The position numbers and the translations under genes were made by a program. The notes below the pieces were generated by a model. It was not told the DNA's origin. It did not search any database and worked only from the letters and a program-made list of their open reading frames with translations. Positions 17,060 to 27,918 of a DNA stretch of 64,000 bases are shown in pieces. Numbering within the stretch: the stretch's first letter is position 1; each line of letters opens with the position of its first letter. Origin of the DNA: Crossiella sp. SN42 (lineage in GTDB: Bacteria; Actinomycetota; Actinomycetes; Mycobacteriales; Pseudonocardiaceae); NCBI RefSeq assembly GCF_023897065.1, contig NZ_JAMHIV010000046.1, positions 1 to 64,000 of the forward strand. Direction: 5' to 3'.

Positions 17060-17108
17060 ACGCGAAGCGGGGCGGAGACCGGAACTCGGTCCCCGCCCCG
17101 CTTCGCGT
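17060..17108. terminator. Strong bidirectional terminator between sugC and fadB
   Basis: A long, nearly perfect inverted repeat: the left arm begins ACGCGAAGCGGGGCGG and the right arm ends CCGCCCCGCTTCGCGT, with inner GACCG/CGGTC pairs and a short loop around GAAC. It lies between the convergent ends of sugC (17054) and fadB (17113) and can serve both strands. Confidence 0.85.
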
Positions 17109-17112
17109 CGCC

Positions 17113-19284
17113 TCAGGCGCCCAGCAGCTTTTCCCGGGCGGAGGGGTCGGACAGCACGGCGGGCGGGGTGAAGCGGTCGCCGTACTTGGCGGCCAGGTCC
17201 TTGGCGCGGGCGACGAAGCCGTCCACGCCGCCTTCGTAGCCGTAGATGTACTGGATCACGCCGCCGGTCCAGGCCGGGAAGCCGATGCCGAAGATGGAGC
17301 CGATGTTGGCATCCGGCACCGAGTTGAGCACGCCCTCCTCGAAGCACTTGACCGTCTCGATGGCCTCGATGACGAGCATGCGCTCCTTGAGGTCCTCGAA
17401 CGGGATCGCGTTCGGGGTGGCCGGGAAGTGCTCGGCGAGACCGGGCCAGAGTCCGGTGCGCTTGCCGTCGGTGTAGTCGTAGAAGCCCGCGCCGCTGGAC
17501 TTGCCCTTGCGGTCGAACTCCTCGACCAGGCGGTCGATGATCGCCTCGGCCGGGTGGGCGACCCAGGTCCCGCCCGCCGCCTCGATGGCGGCCTTGGTCT
17601 CGTTGCGGATCTTGCGGGGCAGGGTGAGGGTCAGCTCGTCCATCAGCTGGAGCACCGGGGCGGGGTAGCCCGCCTGGGCCGAGGCCTGCTCGATGCTGGG
17701 CGCGGGCACGCCCTCGGCGAGCATGGACACGCCCTCGTTGAGGAAGGTGCCGATCACCCTGCTGGTGAAGAAGCCGCGGCTGTCGTTCACCACGATCGGG
17801 GTCTTCTTGATCTTGAGCACCACGTCGAAGGCCTTGGCCAGCGCCTCGTCGCTGGTCTGCTCGCCGCGGATGATCTCCACCAGCGGCATCTTGTCCACCG
17901 GGGAGAAGAAGTGCAGGCCGACGAAGTCCGGCCGCCGGGACACGCCCTCGGCCAGGCCGGTGATGGGCAGCGTGGAGGTGTTGGAGGCCAGCAGTGCGTC
18001 CGGCGCGACCACCGGCTCCACCTCGGCGAAGACCTTGTGCTTCAACGAGACGTCCTCGAAGACCGCCTCGATCACCAGGTCCGCGCCTGCCAGGTCGGCG
18101 GCGTTGTCGGTGGGCGTGATGCGGGCCAGCACCTCATCCCGCTTGTCCTGGGTGAGCTTCCCGCGCGAGACCGCCTTGTCCAGGATGGTCTGCGAGTAGG
18201 CCTTGCCCTTCTCCGCCGCGGCCACCGAGACGTCCTTGAGTAGGACCTCGATCCCGTTGCGGGCGCAGACGTAGGCGATGCCGGCGCCCATCATGCCCGC
18301 GCCCAGCACCGCGACCTTCTGGGGCTCGTACTTGGGCACCCCGGCCGGGCGGGAGCCGCCGCCGTTGATGTGCTGCAGGTCGAAGAAGAACGCCTTGATC
18401 ATGTTCTTCGAGATCTGCCCGGCGGCCAGCTCGGTCAGGTAGCGGCTCTCGATCACCAGCGCGTTGTCGATGTCGACCTGGCTGCCCTCGACCGCGGCGC
18501 ACAGGATGTTGTGCGGGGCCGGGTAGTGCGCGCCCTTGAGCTGCTTGCGCAGGTTGGCCGGGAACGCGGGCAGGTTGGCCGCGAACTTCGGGTTCGACGG
18601 GGTGCCGCCGGGGATCTTGTACCCCTTGACGTCCCAGGGCTGCACCGCGTCCGGGTTGGCCTTCACCCACTCCTTGGCGCGGGCGATCAGCTCCTCCCGG
18701 TTGCTCACCAGCTCATCGACGATGCCGGTCTCCTTGGCCTGCGCCGGGCGCAGCTGCTGGCCCTGGAGCAGCAGCTTCAGCAGCGCGTCGGCGATGCCGA
18801 GCATGCGCACCGTGCGGGTCACCCCGCCCGCGCCGGGCAGCAGGCCCAGGGTGACCTCGGGCAGGCCGAACTTGCTGCGGCCGTCGTCGATGGCGATCCG
18901 GTGGTGGCAGGCCAGCGCGATCTCCAGGCCGCCGCCCAGCGCGGTGCCGTTGAGCGCGGCCACCACCGGGCGGCCCAGCTTCTCCAGCCGCCGCAGCTGC
19001 GCCTTGACCTCGGTCAGGCCGTCGAAGAACCGCTGCGCGTCGGCCGGGGTCACCTGGCGCAGGTCGTTGAGGTCGCCACCGGCGAAGAAGGTCTTCTTGG
19101 CCGAGGTGATCACCACACCGGTGATCTGCTCGCGCTCGGCCTCCAGCCGCTCGACCGTCTCGGCCATCGAGCGCGTGTAGCGCTCGTTCATCGTGTTCGC
19201 GCTCTGCTCGGGGTCGTCCAGGGTGAGCAGGACGATGCCGTCCTCGTCGACGTCCCAGCGGATGGTGGAGGTGTGTTCCGACAT
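17113..19284 (-). CDS. fadB: FadB-type enoyl-CoA hydratase / 3-hydroxyacyl-CoA dehydrogenase
   Basis: 723 aa from ATG 19284 ([11 protein letters not shown]). The N-terminal crotonase domain (about 1-200) has [19 protein letters not shown] and [15 protein letters not shown], which carry the oxyanion and Glu positions. The NAD-binding domain starts at [16 protein letters not shown] (about 335). The dehydrogenase catalytic His is in [14 protein letters not shown], and a C-terminal helical domain follows. It catalyses the second and third steps of beta-oxidation. It lies 14 nt after fadA, so they form a fadA-fadB operon making the trifunctional complex. The operator at 20561 should govern both. 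Confidence 0.92.
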   Translation of the reverse strand: MSEHTSTIRWDVDEDGIVLLTLDDPEQSANTMNERYTRSMAETVERLEAEREQITGVVITSAKKTFFAGGDLNDLRQVTPADAQRFFDGLTEVKAQLRRLEKLGRPVVAALNGTALGGGLEIALACHHRIAIDDGRSKFGLPEVTLGLLPGAGGVTRTVRMLGIADALLKLLLQGQQLRPAQAKETGIVDELVSNREELIARAKEWVKANPDAVQPWDVKGYKIPGGTPSNPKFAANLPAFPANLRKQLKGAHYPAPHNILCAAVEGSQVDIDNALVIESRYLTELAAGQISKNMIKAFFFDLQHINGGGSRPAGVPKYEPQKVAVLGAGMMGAGIAYVCARNGIEVLLKDVSVAAAEKGKAYSQTILDKAVSRGKLTQDKRDEVLARITPTDNAADLAGADLVIEAVFEDVSLKHKVFAEVEPVVAPDALLASNTSTLPITGLAEGVSRRPDFVGLHFFSPVDKMPLVEIIRGEQTSDEALAKAFDVVLKIKKTPIVVNDSRGFFTSRVIGTFLNEGVSMLAEGVPAPSIEQASAQAGYPAPVLQLMDELTLTLPRKIRNETKAAIEAAGGTWVAHPAEAIIDRLVEEFDRKGKSSGAGFYDYTDGKRTGLWPGLAEHFPATPNAIPFEDLKERMLVIEAIETVKCFEEGVLNSVPDANIGSIFGIGFPAWTGGVIQYIYGYEGGVDGFVARAKDLAAKYGDRFTPPAVLSDPSAREKLLGA

Positions 19285-19298
19285 GTCGCCTTCCGCTC

Positions 19299-20513
19299 TC
19301 AGAGTCGCTCGATGATGGTCGCGACGCCCATGCCGCCGCCGATGCACAGGGTGATGAGGCCGTACCGGCCGCCGCGCCGCTCCAGCTCGTCCAGCACGGT
19401 GCCCAGCAGCATCGCGCCGGTCGCGCCGAGCGGGTGGCCCAGTGCGATCGCGCCGCCGTTGACGTTGACCTTCTCGTGCGGCACGTCCAGGTCGCGCATG
19501 AACTTCAGCACCACCGCGGCGAAGGCCTCGTTCATCTCGTAGAGGTCGATGTCCTCGGCGGTCAGCCCGGCCAGCGCCAGCGCCTTGCGCGCGGCCGGGG
19601 CCGGACCGGTGAGCATGATGGTGGTGTCCGCGCCGCTGAGCGCGGCCGAGACGATCCGCCCGCGCGGGGTCAGGCCCAGCTCGGTGCCCGCCCGCTCGGA
19701 GCCGACCAGCACCAGCGCCGCGCCGTCGACGATGCCGGAGGAGTTGCCGGCGTGGTGCACGTGGTTGATCTTCTCCACGTAGTGGTACTTCTGCAGCGCC
19801 ACCGCGTCGAAGCCGCCCATCTCACCGATCCCGGCGAAGGAGGGCTGGAGACCGGCCAGCGCCTGCGGGGTGGTGCCGGGGCGGAGGAACTCGTCGCGCT
19901 CCAACACGGTCAGGCCGTTGCGGTCGCGCACCGGGACCACCGAGCGGTCGAAGTACCCGTTGGCCTGCGCCTTGCCCGCGCGGCTCTGCGACTCCACCGC
20001 GAAGGCGTCCACGTCGTCGCGGCTGAAGCCCTCGATGGTGGCGATCAGGTCCGCGCTGATGCCCTGCGGCACGAAGTCCACCGCGTAGTTGGTCTCCGGG
20101 TCGTTGAACCAGGCGCCGCCGTCGGAGGCCATCGGCACCCGCGACATCGACTCCACGCCACCGGCCAGCACCAGGTCCTCCCAGCCGGAGCGGACCTTCT
20201 GCGCGGCCAGGTTCACCGCCTCCAGGCCGGAGCCGCAGAAGCGGTCGATCTGCACCCCGGCCACGGTGTCCGGCAGGCCGGCCTTCAGCGCCGCGATCCG
20301 GGAGATCACCGAGCCCTGGTCGCCGACGGGGGAGACCACGCCCAGCACCACGTCGGAGATCCAGTTCGGGTCCAGGCTGGGGTGGCGCTCGCGCAGCTCG
20401 TCGATCAGCCCGACGACCAGGCTGATCGGCTTGGTGCCGTGCAACGATCCGGTGTTCTTGCCGCGACCCCTCGGGGTGCGCACGGCTTCGTAGACAAAGG
20501 CCTCTGACGTCAT
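19299..20513 (-). CDS. fadA: Acetyl-CoA C-acyltransferase (thiolase)
   Basis: 404 aa, ATG start. Thiolase with all active-site residues: nucleophile Cys93 in [10 protein letters not shown], His360 in GHPLGATGA and Cys390 in CIGGGMG. It performs the last, thiolytic step of beta-oxidation and forms a complex with the FadB partner downstream. Its promoter region carries the palindrome TGTGAC-N9-GTCACA 48 bp upstream of the start. Confidence 0.93.
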   Translation of the reverse strand: MTSEAFVYEAVRTPRGRGKNTGSLHGTKPISLVVGLIDELRERHPSLDPNWISDVVLGVVSPVGDQGSVISRIAALKAGLPDTVAGVQIDRFCGSGLEAVNLAAQKVRSGWEDLVLAGGVESMSRVPMASDGGAWFNDPETNYAVDFVPQGISADLIATIEGFSRDDVDAFAVESQSRAGKAQANGYFDRSVVPVRDRNGLTVLERDEFLRPGTTPQALAGLQPSFAGIGEMGGFDAVALQKYHYVEKINHVHHAGNSSGIVDGAALVLVGSERAGTELGLTPRGRIVSAALSGADTTIMLTGPAPAARKALALAGLTAEDIDLYEMNEAFAAVVLKFMRDLDVPHEKVNVNGGAIALGHPLGATGAMLLGTVLDELERRGGRYGLITLCIGGGMGVATIIERL

Positions 20514-20560
20514 CGGCGGGGAGCCTCCCTGATCGCGGCTCGTGAATCGTGCACTGGTGA

Positions 20561-20581
20561 TGTGACAGTAATGATGTCACA
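20561..20581. promoter_or_regulatory. Operator TGTGAC-N9-GTCACA upstream of fadA
   Basis: A perfect 6-bp inverted repeat with a 9-nt spacer, between the end of the oxygenase gene and fadA. The same word with the same spacing occurs at 23798-23818. Two copies in front of functionally related operons in one window are strong support for a shared regulator, probably the MerR-type protein at 23844. Confidence 0.75.
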
Positions 20582-20611
20582 GTGGTGCGGGCGAGTCTCC
20601 TGAGACCCACC

Positions 20612-21463
20612 TCACTCCGGATGAACGCCCAGATCGGCGATCCGGTAGCCCTCCGGGAAGCCGGGGTAGCTGCGGTTGCGCGGGTCGGAGGCACTGCGGG
20701 AGTGCCGCCGCACCGGCAGGTGCCGGACCAGCTTCCCGCGTCCGGCCAGCGCCCGCCCGACGGCGCGTTCCAGCCAGGCCGGCTGGCGCGGGAAGCCGAA
20801 GGCGCGCAGCAGCGGCTCGTCCATGGCCGCGTACAGCGCGCGCCGCACCGCCGGTCTGCTGGGCGCGGGGTACCAGGAGCAGAACAGGTCCACGGTGGCC
20901 GTGCCGACCCGCTGGTTGCTGTCCCGGTACTGGAAGTGCGCGCGCTCGTACTCCCGGTTGAACGACTCGAACTTCCCGTAGCCGTCCGGGATCTGCTTGA
21001 TGCCCATCCGGCTGCCCACCTCGCGGTAGAAGTGGAAGGCGGCCAGCCGCTCGTGCTCGTGCAGCGGCCGCCAGCCGTACCTGGCCAGCCACCGGATCGG
21101 CTCGTAGACGAAGGTGGACAGCACGTAGAGCATGTCGTCGTTGCTGATCTCGTAGCGGCCGTGCATCTGGTTGATCCGCTTGAGCGCGGTCCGCCCGTGC
21201 GCGGAGTCGTAGCCGTGCTCGGTCAGCGCGCCCATCAGCAGCAGGGTGTCGTCGTAGCGCCGCTGCGGGCGCTGCGCGAACTCCCGCGTCCGGTCCAGCA
21301 GCGCGGAGATGCTGGGCACCGCGTAGGTGCGGAACAGCGCGAACTCCAGCGCCTTGCGGTAGTCCCAGGGAAACTCGAAACTGGCGGACAGGCGGTAGAT
21401 CTCCCAGTGGTCCCGGATCGGATCCAGTCCCCGGATGACCTCCAGCCGCCGGTATCGGGCCAT
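20612..21463 (-). CDS. MpaB-type oxygenase family protein (DUF2236)
   Basis: 283 aa, ATG with SD GGAAGGA. The helical sequence with RINQMHGRYEISNDDMLYVLSTFVYEP near residue 95 fits the DUF2236/MpaB/latex-clearing-protein group, where an Arg/His pair in this segment contacts heme in characterised relatives. The late conserved segment is DLFCSWYPAPSRP. Activity is unproven; the related enzymes are oxygenases. It is the last gene of the racemase-dehydrogenase operon, 13 nt after the acyl-CoA dehydrogenase, so it may act on the same lipid substrate. Confidence 0.78.
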   Translation of the reverse strand: MARYRRLEVIRGLDPIRDHWEIYRLSASFEFPWDYRKALEFALFRTYAVPSISALLDRTREFAQRPQRRYDDTLLLMGALTEHGYDSAHGRTALKRINQMHGRYEISNDDMLYVLSTFVYEPIRWLARYGWRPLHEHERLAAFHFYREVGSRMGIKQIPDGYGKFESFNREYERAHFQYRDSNQRVGTATVDLFCSWYPAPSRPAVRRALYAAMDEPLLRAFGFPRQPAWLERAVGRALAGRGKLVRHLPVRRHSRSASDPRNRSYPGFPEGYRIADLGVHPE

Positions 21464-21476
21464 CGTCGTCCTTCCG

Positions 21477-22619
<1,143 letters not shown>

Positions 22620-22654
22620 CGAACTCTCCCGGGATGGGGTGTGCGGCAGGGGGA

Positions 22655-23758
22655 TCAGGCGGGGCGGGACACGTCCCAGTCGGTCAGGACTTCCTCGGTG
22701 TGCTCACCCGGCGCGGGCGGCGGCCCGACCGGCGGGTTGGGGGTGTGCGAGAAGCGGGGCGCGGGGGCGGGCTGGCGCACGCCGTCGCGTTCGGTGAAGG
22801 TGCCGCGGGCGGCCAGGTGCGGATGGTCGGGCGCCTCGGTCAGGTTCAGCACCGGGGCGGCGCAGGCGTCGCTGCCGTCGAAGACCTTGGCCCAGTGCGA
22901 CAACGGCTGGGCGCGGACGGCCTCCGCGATCAGCGCGCGCAGCTCCGGCCAGCGGGCGGTGTCGTGCTGCGGCGGAGCCTTGTCGGCGAGGTCGAGCTTG
23001 GTCAGCAGCTCGGCGAAGAACTGGGGTTCGATCGCGCCCACGGCCAGGTGCCGGTCGTCGGCGGTGGGGTAGACGTCGTAGTACGGGGCGCCGGTGTCCA
23101 GCATGTTGGCCCCGCGCTCGTCCTGCCAGCCGCCGCTGGCCAGCATGCCGAAGATCAGCGTGGCCAGGTGCGCGGTGCCGTCCACGATCGCGGCGTCCAC
23201 CACCTGACCCTTGCCGGTGGCCTTCGCGCTGAGCAGCGCGGCCAGCACGCCGACCACCAGGTACATCCCGCCGCCGCCGAAGTCGCCGAGCAGGTTGAGC
23301 GGCACCTGCGGCGGCCCGCCCGCGCGGCCGATCGCGCCCAGCGCGCCGGTGACCGCGATGTAGCCGATGTCGTGCCCGGCCATGGACGACCACGGGCCGT
23401 CCTGGCCCCAGCCGGTCATCCGGCCGTAGACCAGCTTCGGGTTGCGCGCCCAGCAGTCCGCCGGACCGAGGCCGAGGCGTTCGGTGACGCCGGGGCGGAA
23501 GCCCTCCAGCAGCACGTCGGCGCGCTCGGTCAGGCGCAGCACCAGTTCTTTCTCGGCCGGATCCTTGAGGTTGGCCACCAGCGACCGCTTGCCCCGGTTG
23601 AGCACGTCGTAGCGGCCGGTGCCGGTCAGCACGGAGCCGCCGGGCCGCTGCACCACCACCACGTCCGCGCCCAGGTCGGCCAGCAGCATGCCGGCGAAGG
23701 GGCCAGGCCCGAGCCCGGACAGCTCGACCACCCTGATCCCGCTCAGCGGGCCAGCCAT
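22655..23758 (-). CDS. mcr: Alpha-methylacyl-CoA racemase-like CoA-transferase family III protein
   Basis: 367 aa from ATG 23758, with SD GGAGG 7 nt upstream; the open frame extends across the divergent promoter but without support. CaiB/BaiF fold. The N-terminus SGIRVVELSGLGPGPFAGM and segments MTGWGQDGPWSSMAGHDIG and VVDAAIVDGTAH resemble mycobacterial Mcr, placing the His and Asp of the racemase site; AVGAIEPQFF carries the Glu. It probably epimerises 2-methylacyl-CoA so that beta-oxidation can proceed. It is the first gene of a three-gene operon behind the operator at 23798. Confidence 0.85.
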   Translation of the reverse strand: MAGPLSGIRVVELSGLGPGPFAGMLLADLGADVVVVQRPGGSVLTGTGRYDVLNRGKRSLVANLKDPAEKELVLRLTERADVLLEGFRPGVTERLGLGPADCWARNPKLVYGRMTGWGQDGPWSSMAGHDIGYIAVTGALGAIGRAGGPPQVPLNLLGDFGGGGMYLVVGVLAALLSAKATGKGQVVDAAIVDGTAHLATLIFGMLASGGWQDERGANMLDTGAPYYDVYPTADDRHLAVGAIEPQFFAELLTKLDLADKAPPQHDTARWPELRALIAEAVRAQPLSHWAKVFDGSDACAAPVLNLTEAPDHPHLAARGTFTERDGVRQPAPAPRFSHTPNPPVGPPPAPGEHTEEVLTDWDVSRPA

Positions 23759-23797
23759 CGGAGTACCTCCACCGGTGCGAGAACGTGCCGCGATGAG

Positions 23798-23818
23798 TGT
23801 GACACCACTACTGTCACA
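23798..23818. promoter_or_regulatory. Operator TGTGAC-N9-GTCACA in the mcr/MerR divergent promoter
   Basis: Inverted repeat with the same arms and 9-nt spacer as at 20561; here the arms extend to GTGTGAC/GTCACAC. It lies between the divergent mcr operon (start 23758) and the MerR-type gene (start 23844), so it could control both and give autoregulation. Confidence 0.78.
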
Positions 23819-23843
23819 CCAACAGGGGTGTATTGTCCACTCC

Positions 23844-24575
23844 GTGCTGGACGCCGAGGATCCGACGCTCACCGTGGACGAGCTGGCCGCCCGCGCGGGA
23901 ATGACCGTGCGCACGGTGCGCTTCTACGCGGGCAAGGGCATGCTGCCGCCGCCGACGCTGCGCGGCCGGGTTGGGCTGTACGGGCCCGAGCACCTGGCCA
24001 GGCTGGACCTCATCCGCGAGCTGCAGAACCTGGGCTTCACCCTGGCCGCGGTCGAGCGTTACATGGCCAGGCTGGAACCGGATGCCACCGTGCAGGACAT
24101 CGCGCTGCACGGCGCGCTGGTCGCGCCGTGGGCCGGGGAGTACGAGGAGATGGACCGGGACGCGGTGGACCGCCGCGCCGGGCGCAGGCTCACCGACGAG
24201 GAGCTCGGCCGCCTGCTCATGCTGCACGTGCTGGAGATGGTGGACGAGGACAAGTTCCGGGTGGCCAGTGCGGTGGAGTTCTCCCTCGCGCTGGAGCTGA
24301 TCGACCTGCCGATGCCCTTCGAGCTGCTGATGGACGCCGGCGAGGTGATCAACAAGCACGCCGAGCGGATCGCGGCCGACCTGCGCAAGCTGTTCTCCAC
24401 CAGGGTGTTGCGGCCCTACCAGGAGCACGGCAGGCCGCCGGAGGAGCGCGAGCAGCTGATCATCGCGCTGCGCAAGCTGCGCCCGGCCACCACCAGGGCC
24501 GTGGTCACCGCGTTCCAGCAGGCGGTGGACCGGGCGATCAAGGAAGCGGTGGACCGGTCGGGCGCACCACGCTGA
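23844..24575 (+). CDS. MerR family transcriptional regulator
   Basis: 243 aa. The winged HTH is at about residues 9-78 (LTVDELAARAGMTVRTVRFYAGKGMLPP, RLDLIRELQNLGFTL). A long helical C-terminal domain follows that lacks the metal-binding Cys of classic MerR, so it probably senses an organic ligand. GTG 23844 is chosen; it has no good SD and may be leaderless. An ATG at 23794 would run through the operator. The divergent position and shared operator predict control of the mcr operon, fadAB and itself, with an acyl-CoA or fatty acid as a plausible signal. Confidence 0.85.
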   Translation: MLDAEDPTLTVDELAARAGMTVRTVRFYAGKGMLPPPTLRGRVGLYGPEHLARLDLIRELQNLGFTLAAVERYMARLEPDATVQDIALHGALVAPWAGEYEEMDRDAVDRRAGRRLTDEELGRLLMLHVLEMVDEDKFRVASAVEFSLALELIDLPMPFELLMDAGEVINKHAERIAADLRKLFSTRVLRPYQEHGRPPEEREQLIIALRKLRPATTRAVVTAFQQAVDRAIKEAVDRSGAPR

Positions 24576-24617
24576 CCGTGGTTGATTGGCTACCCCTGGC
24601 GACCTAGGGTCCTCCTC

Positions 24618-26948
24618 GTGGGGAGCGCGCTGTCACCGCGGCCGGCGGGGAACCTGCCGGCCGAGGTGAACACTCTGGTGGGGCGCCGTCCGGACATCGC
24701 CGAGGTCAAACGCCAGCTGAGCGGCACCAGGCTGCTCACCCTCACCGGCGTGGGCGGCGTCGGCAAGACCCGGCTGGCCGCCAGGGCCGCCGCCGAGCTG
24801 CGCCGCTCCTTCCGGGACGGCGTCTGGCTGGTCGAGCTGGCCGACCTGACCGGCCCGGAGCTGGTGCCGCACGCGGTGGCCACCGCGCTCGGCCTGCACG
24901 ACGACACCGGCCGGGACCGCCTGGAGGTGCTCGCCGAACAGCTGCGCGCCCGGAGCCTGCTGCTGGTGCTGGACAACTGCGAACACCTGCTCGACGCCTG
25001 CGCCGCCCTGGCCGCCCGGCTGCTGCGCGCCGCCCCCGGCCTGCGCGTGCTGGCCACCAGCAGGCAGCCGCTGGGCGTGGCCGGCGAACAGGTCTGGCCG
25101 GTGCCGCCGCTGGTGGTGCCGGAGCCGGAGGCGGCGCGGCGGCAGGACACCGCGCTGACCCTCTTCGCCGAACGGGCCGCCGCGGTGGCCCCGGACTTCA
25201 CCCTGACCGCGGAGAACCTGCCCACGGTGGCCCGGTTGTGCAAGCAGCTGGACGGGCTGCCGCTGGCCATCGAGCTGGCCGCGGTGCGGGTGCGCGCGCT
25301 GACCGTCGGCGAGATCGAGGAACGGCTGCACGACCGCTACGGCCTGCTCACCGGCGGCAGCAGGGCCGCGCTGCCCAGGCACCAGACCCTGCGCGCCGCG
25401 GTGGACTGGAGCTTCGAGCTGTGCGCGCCGCGGGAACAGCTGCTGTGGGCCCGGCTCTCGGTGTTCGCCGGCAGCTTCGACCTGGCCGCGGCAGGCGCGG
25501 TGTGCAGCGGGGACGGGCTGCTGGTGGAGGAGGTCTTCGACCTGGTCGCCGGGCTGATGGACAAGTCGATCCTCAGCCGCGAGGACCATCCGGCGGGCGC
25601 CCGCTACCGGCTGCTGGAGACCCTGCGCCAGTTCGGGCTGGAGAAGCTGGGCGAGCCGGCCCGGATCGTGGTGCAGCACAAGCACTGCGCGCACTACCTG
25701 CGGCTGATCGAGCGCGCCGAGCGCGAGTGGTTCGGGCCGAGGCAGCTGGAGACCTTCCGCTGGCTGGAGTCCGAGCACGCCAACGTGCGGGCCGCGCTGG
25801 AGTTCTGCCTGTCCGCGCCGGAGCGGGCCGAGTGCGGCCTGCGGCTGGCCGGCGCGCTGTGGTGCTACTGGACGGGCTGCGGCTACCTCGCCGAGGGCGG
25901 CTACTGGCTCGGCAGGGCGCTGGAGCAGAACCTCGCTGACCGGCCCGCGCGGCGCAAGGCGCTGTGGGTCAACGGTTACGTGGCCAACCTGCAGGGCAGG
26001 CTGGCGGTCGCGCGGGACTGCCTGACCGAGGTCAAGGCGCTGGCCGAGGGCGACGGCGACGAGGTGGTGCTGGCCTACGCGGTGCACCGGCTGGGCTGCC
26101 TGAGCCTGCTCGGCGACGACCTGGACAACGCGGTCGAGCTGTTCGGCTCGGCGATCGACCGCTACAACCGGCTCGGCCTGGTCAACGGGCACGTGCTGAT
26201 GAGCTACGTGGAACTGGCCGTGGCGCTGAGCTTCCGCGGCGAGTTCGACCGGGCCGCGCGGCTGTGCCACACCGCCTACGGGCTGAGCAGCGCCGCCGGT
26301 GAGCGGTGGGCCTCGGCGTATGCCACCTTCTGCCTCGGCCTGGTCGACTTCTGCCGCGGTGACCTGGCCGCCGCGCGGGCAGGCGCGCAGGCCTCACTGC
26401 GGGTCAAGCGGGACTTCCACGACCTGCTCGGCATCGTGCTCGCGGTGGAGCTGCTGGCCTGGACCGCCGCGGCCGAGGGCAGGCCGGAGCGGGCCGCGGT
26501 GCTGCTCGGCGCGGCCGAGGCGCAGTGGGGCGCGGTCGGCTACCCGCTGTTCGGCTCCCGCCACTTCCTCCAGCCGCACGCCGGCTGCGTGGCCGAGACC
26601 AGGGCCGCGCTCGGCGAGGCCGCCTACATCGCGGCGCACGAGCGCGGCCGCGACCTGACCACCGAGGCCGCCATCGACCTCGCCCTCGACCTGCGCCCAC
26701 CGGCCAGGTCCCGGCCGGTCAGGGCCGGTGCGCCGGACGCGCTGACCAAGCGGGAGCGGCAGGTGGCCGAGCTGGTCGCGGAGGGCCTGTCCAACAAGGA
26801 GATCGCCGAGCGCCTGGTCATCGCGGTGCGCACCGCGGAGGGCCACGTGGAGCGGATCCTGCAGAAGCTGGGCTTCAGCTCCAGGGCCCGGATCGCGGCC
26901 TGGGTCGCGCAACGGCGCAACCGGGACAGCGGTTCGGCCGAAAGATAG
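24618..26948 (+). CDS. NB-ARC/LuxR-type large transcriptional regulator
   Basis: 776 aa, GTG start. N-terminal STAND/NB-ARC ATPase with Walker A TLTGVGGVGKTRLAA (about 37-51), Walker B LLLVLDNCEHLLD and a GLPLAIELAAVR motif. TPR-like helical repeats follow at about 370-690. The C-terminal LuxR HTH is in the last 65 residues (LTKREREQ-like: LTKRERQVAELVAEGLSNKEIAERL). Target genes are unknown. It follows the MerR gene by 42 nt on the same strand, so read-through is possible, but nothing ties it to fatty-acid control. Confidence 0.88.
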   Translation: MGSALSPRPAGNLPAEVNTLVGRRPDIAEVKRQLSGTRLLTLTGVGGVGKTRLAARAAAELRRSFRDGVWLVELADLTGPELVPHAVATALGLHDDTGRDRLEVLAEQLRARSLLLVLDNCEHLLDACAALAARLLRAAPGLRVLATSRQPLGVAGEQVWPVPPLVVPEPEAARRQDTALTLFAERAAAVAPDFTLTAENLPTVARLCKQLDGLPLAIELAAVRVRALTVGEIEERLHDRYGLLTGGSRAALPRHQTLRAAVDWSFELCAPREQLLWARLSVFAGSFDLAAAGAVCSGDGLLVEEVFDLVAGLMDKSILSREDHPAGARYRLLETLRQFGLEKLGEPARIVVQHKHCAHYLRLIERAEREWFGPRQLETFRWLESEHANVRAALEFCLSAPERAECGLRLAGALWCYWTGCGYLAEGGYWLGRALEQNLADRPARRKALWVNGYVANLQGRLAVARDCLTEVKALAEGDGDEVVLAYAVHRLGCLSLLGDDLDNAVELFGSAIDRYNRLGLVNGHVLMSYVELAVALSFRGEFDRAARLCHTAYGLSSAAGERWASAYATFCLGLVDFCRGDLAAARAGAQASLRVKRDFHDLLGIVLAVELLAWTAAAEGRPERAAVLLGAAEAQWGAVGYPLFGSRHFLQPHAGCVAETRAALGEAAYIAAHERGRDLTTEAAIDLALDLRPPARSRPVRAGAPDALTKRERQVAELVAEGLSNKEIAERLVIAVRTAEGHVERILQKLGFSSRARIAAWVAQRRNRDSGSAER

Positions 26949-27074
26949 GTATTTATCCCGTCCTCTCGCGGGCGCGGGCGGCCGACGATGACTACAGAGG
27001 GTTCCACTCCCCCCGGGAGCCCTCCGGACCGGCGCGACGCGTTTGCTGACCCCTGCGTGGCCGTGCCGGAGGCG

Positions 27075-27118
27075 GGTGGCGTCGATGTCTGACTCCCCCC
27101 TCGACCATCGACGCCACC
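27075..27118. terminator. 13-bp perfect hairpin between the LuxR and STAS genes
   Basis: GGTGGCGTCGATG and its exact reverse complement are separated by 18 nt. It lies 126 nt after the LuxR-type gene and 56 nt before the STAS gene. It may be a terminator or a leader structure. The rest of this 226-bp gap shows no gene. Confidence 0.5.
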
Positions 27119-27174
27119 GCCACTTACTCCTGTTGAAGAGTCCTCGCGGGCCGCCAGAAAGAGCGAGGCTGGAG

Positions 27175-27918
27175 ATGATGTCGGTCGAAGACAGCGTCCT
27201 GGTGACGCGGGTCGAAGCCGGTGGCGATGCCGCCGTCCTGCGGGTGGAGGGCCTGCTCGACTCCAGTTCCTACCCGCAGTTGCGCGATGTGCTGCTGCAC
27301 GCGGTCGACCCCGCCCCGCACGCGCTGGTGGTCGACCTGTCCAGGCTGACCGCGCTGACCCCGGCGCCGCTGTCGGTCTTCGCCGTGGTCCGCCTGTCGG
27401 TGGCCCGCTGGCCGGGCGTGCCGCTGCTGCTGGCCGCGCCGGGGCCGGAGCTGCGCGCGGTGATGGACCGCAGCACCGTGCTGGAGTTCGTGCCGGTGTT
27501 CCCGACCGTGCCCGCCGCGCTGGCCTCGGTGCTGGACGCGCCGCCGCGCAACCGGGTGCGCTTCAGCGTGCCGGTCTGCCGGGTCAGCCCGCAGTGGGTG
27601 GCCGAGGTGGTCGGCGAGGTGTGCCGGAACTGGGGCGTGCCCGCCTCGGCGGCGGCCGCGACCTCGGTGGCCGAGCGGCTGATCTTCGAGGCGCTGGCCG
27701 GGGACTCCTCCTGGGGCGAGGGCCTGCTGCTGCGGGTCGAGCTGTGCGACGGGCTGCTCACCGTGGCGGTCCGGGTGGACGACCCGTTCCTGCCGCAGCT
27801 GGGCGGCGGCGTCGACCGCGGCCGGGAGCTGGCCGCGGTGGCGCACACCTGGGGCTACACGCCCACCGGCGACGGCAGGCGGGTGGCCTGGGCGACGATC
27901 AGGACTTCTTCTGGCTAG
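27175..27918 (+). CDS. STAS-domain protein with degenerate anti-sigma-kinase-like C-terminus
   Basis: 247 aa. The start is one of two adjacent ATGs (27175/27178) behind a weak GAGG. Residues about 5-105 form a STAS fold (VLRVEGLLDSSSYPQLRDVLL, ALVVDLSRLTALTPAPLSVF). The phosphorylatable Ser of SpoIIAA-type antagonists, expected after DLSRL, is not obvious (Thr and Ala are there). The C-terminal half has the layout of an HATPase domain without clear ATP-binding motifs. A role in sigma-factor regulation is inferred. The stop shares CTAG with the convergent gene. Confidence 0.7.
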   Translation: MMSVEDSVLVTRVEAGGDAAVLRVEGLLDSSSYPQLRDVLLHAVDPAPHALVVDLSRLTALTPAPLSVFAVVRLSVARWPGVPLLLAAPGPELRAVMDRSTVLEFVPVFPTVPAALASVLDAPPRNRVRFSVPVCRVSPQWVAEVVGEVCRNWGVPASAAAATSVAERLIFEALAGDSSWGEGLLLRVELCDGLLTVAVRVDDPFLPQLGGGVDRGRELAAVAHTWGYTPTGDGRRVAWATIRTSSG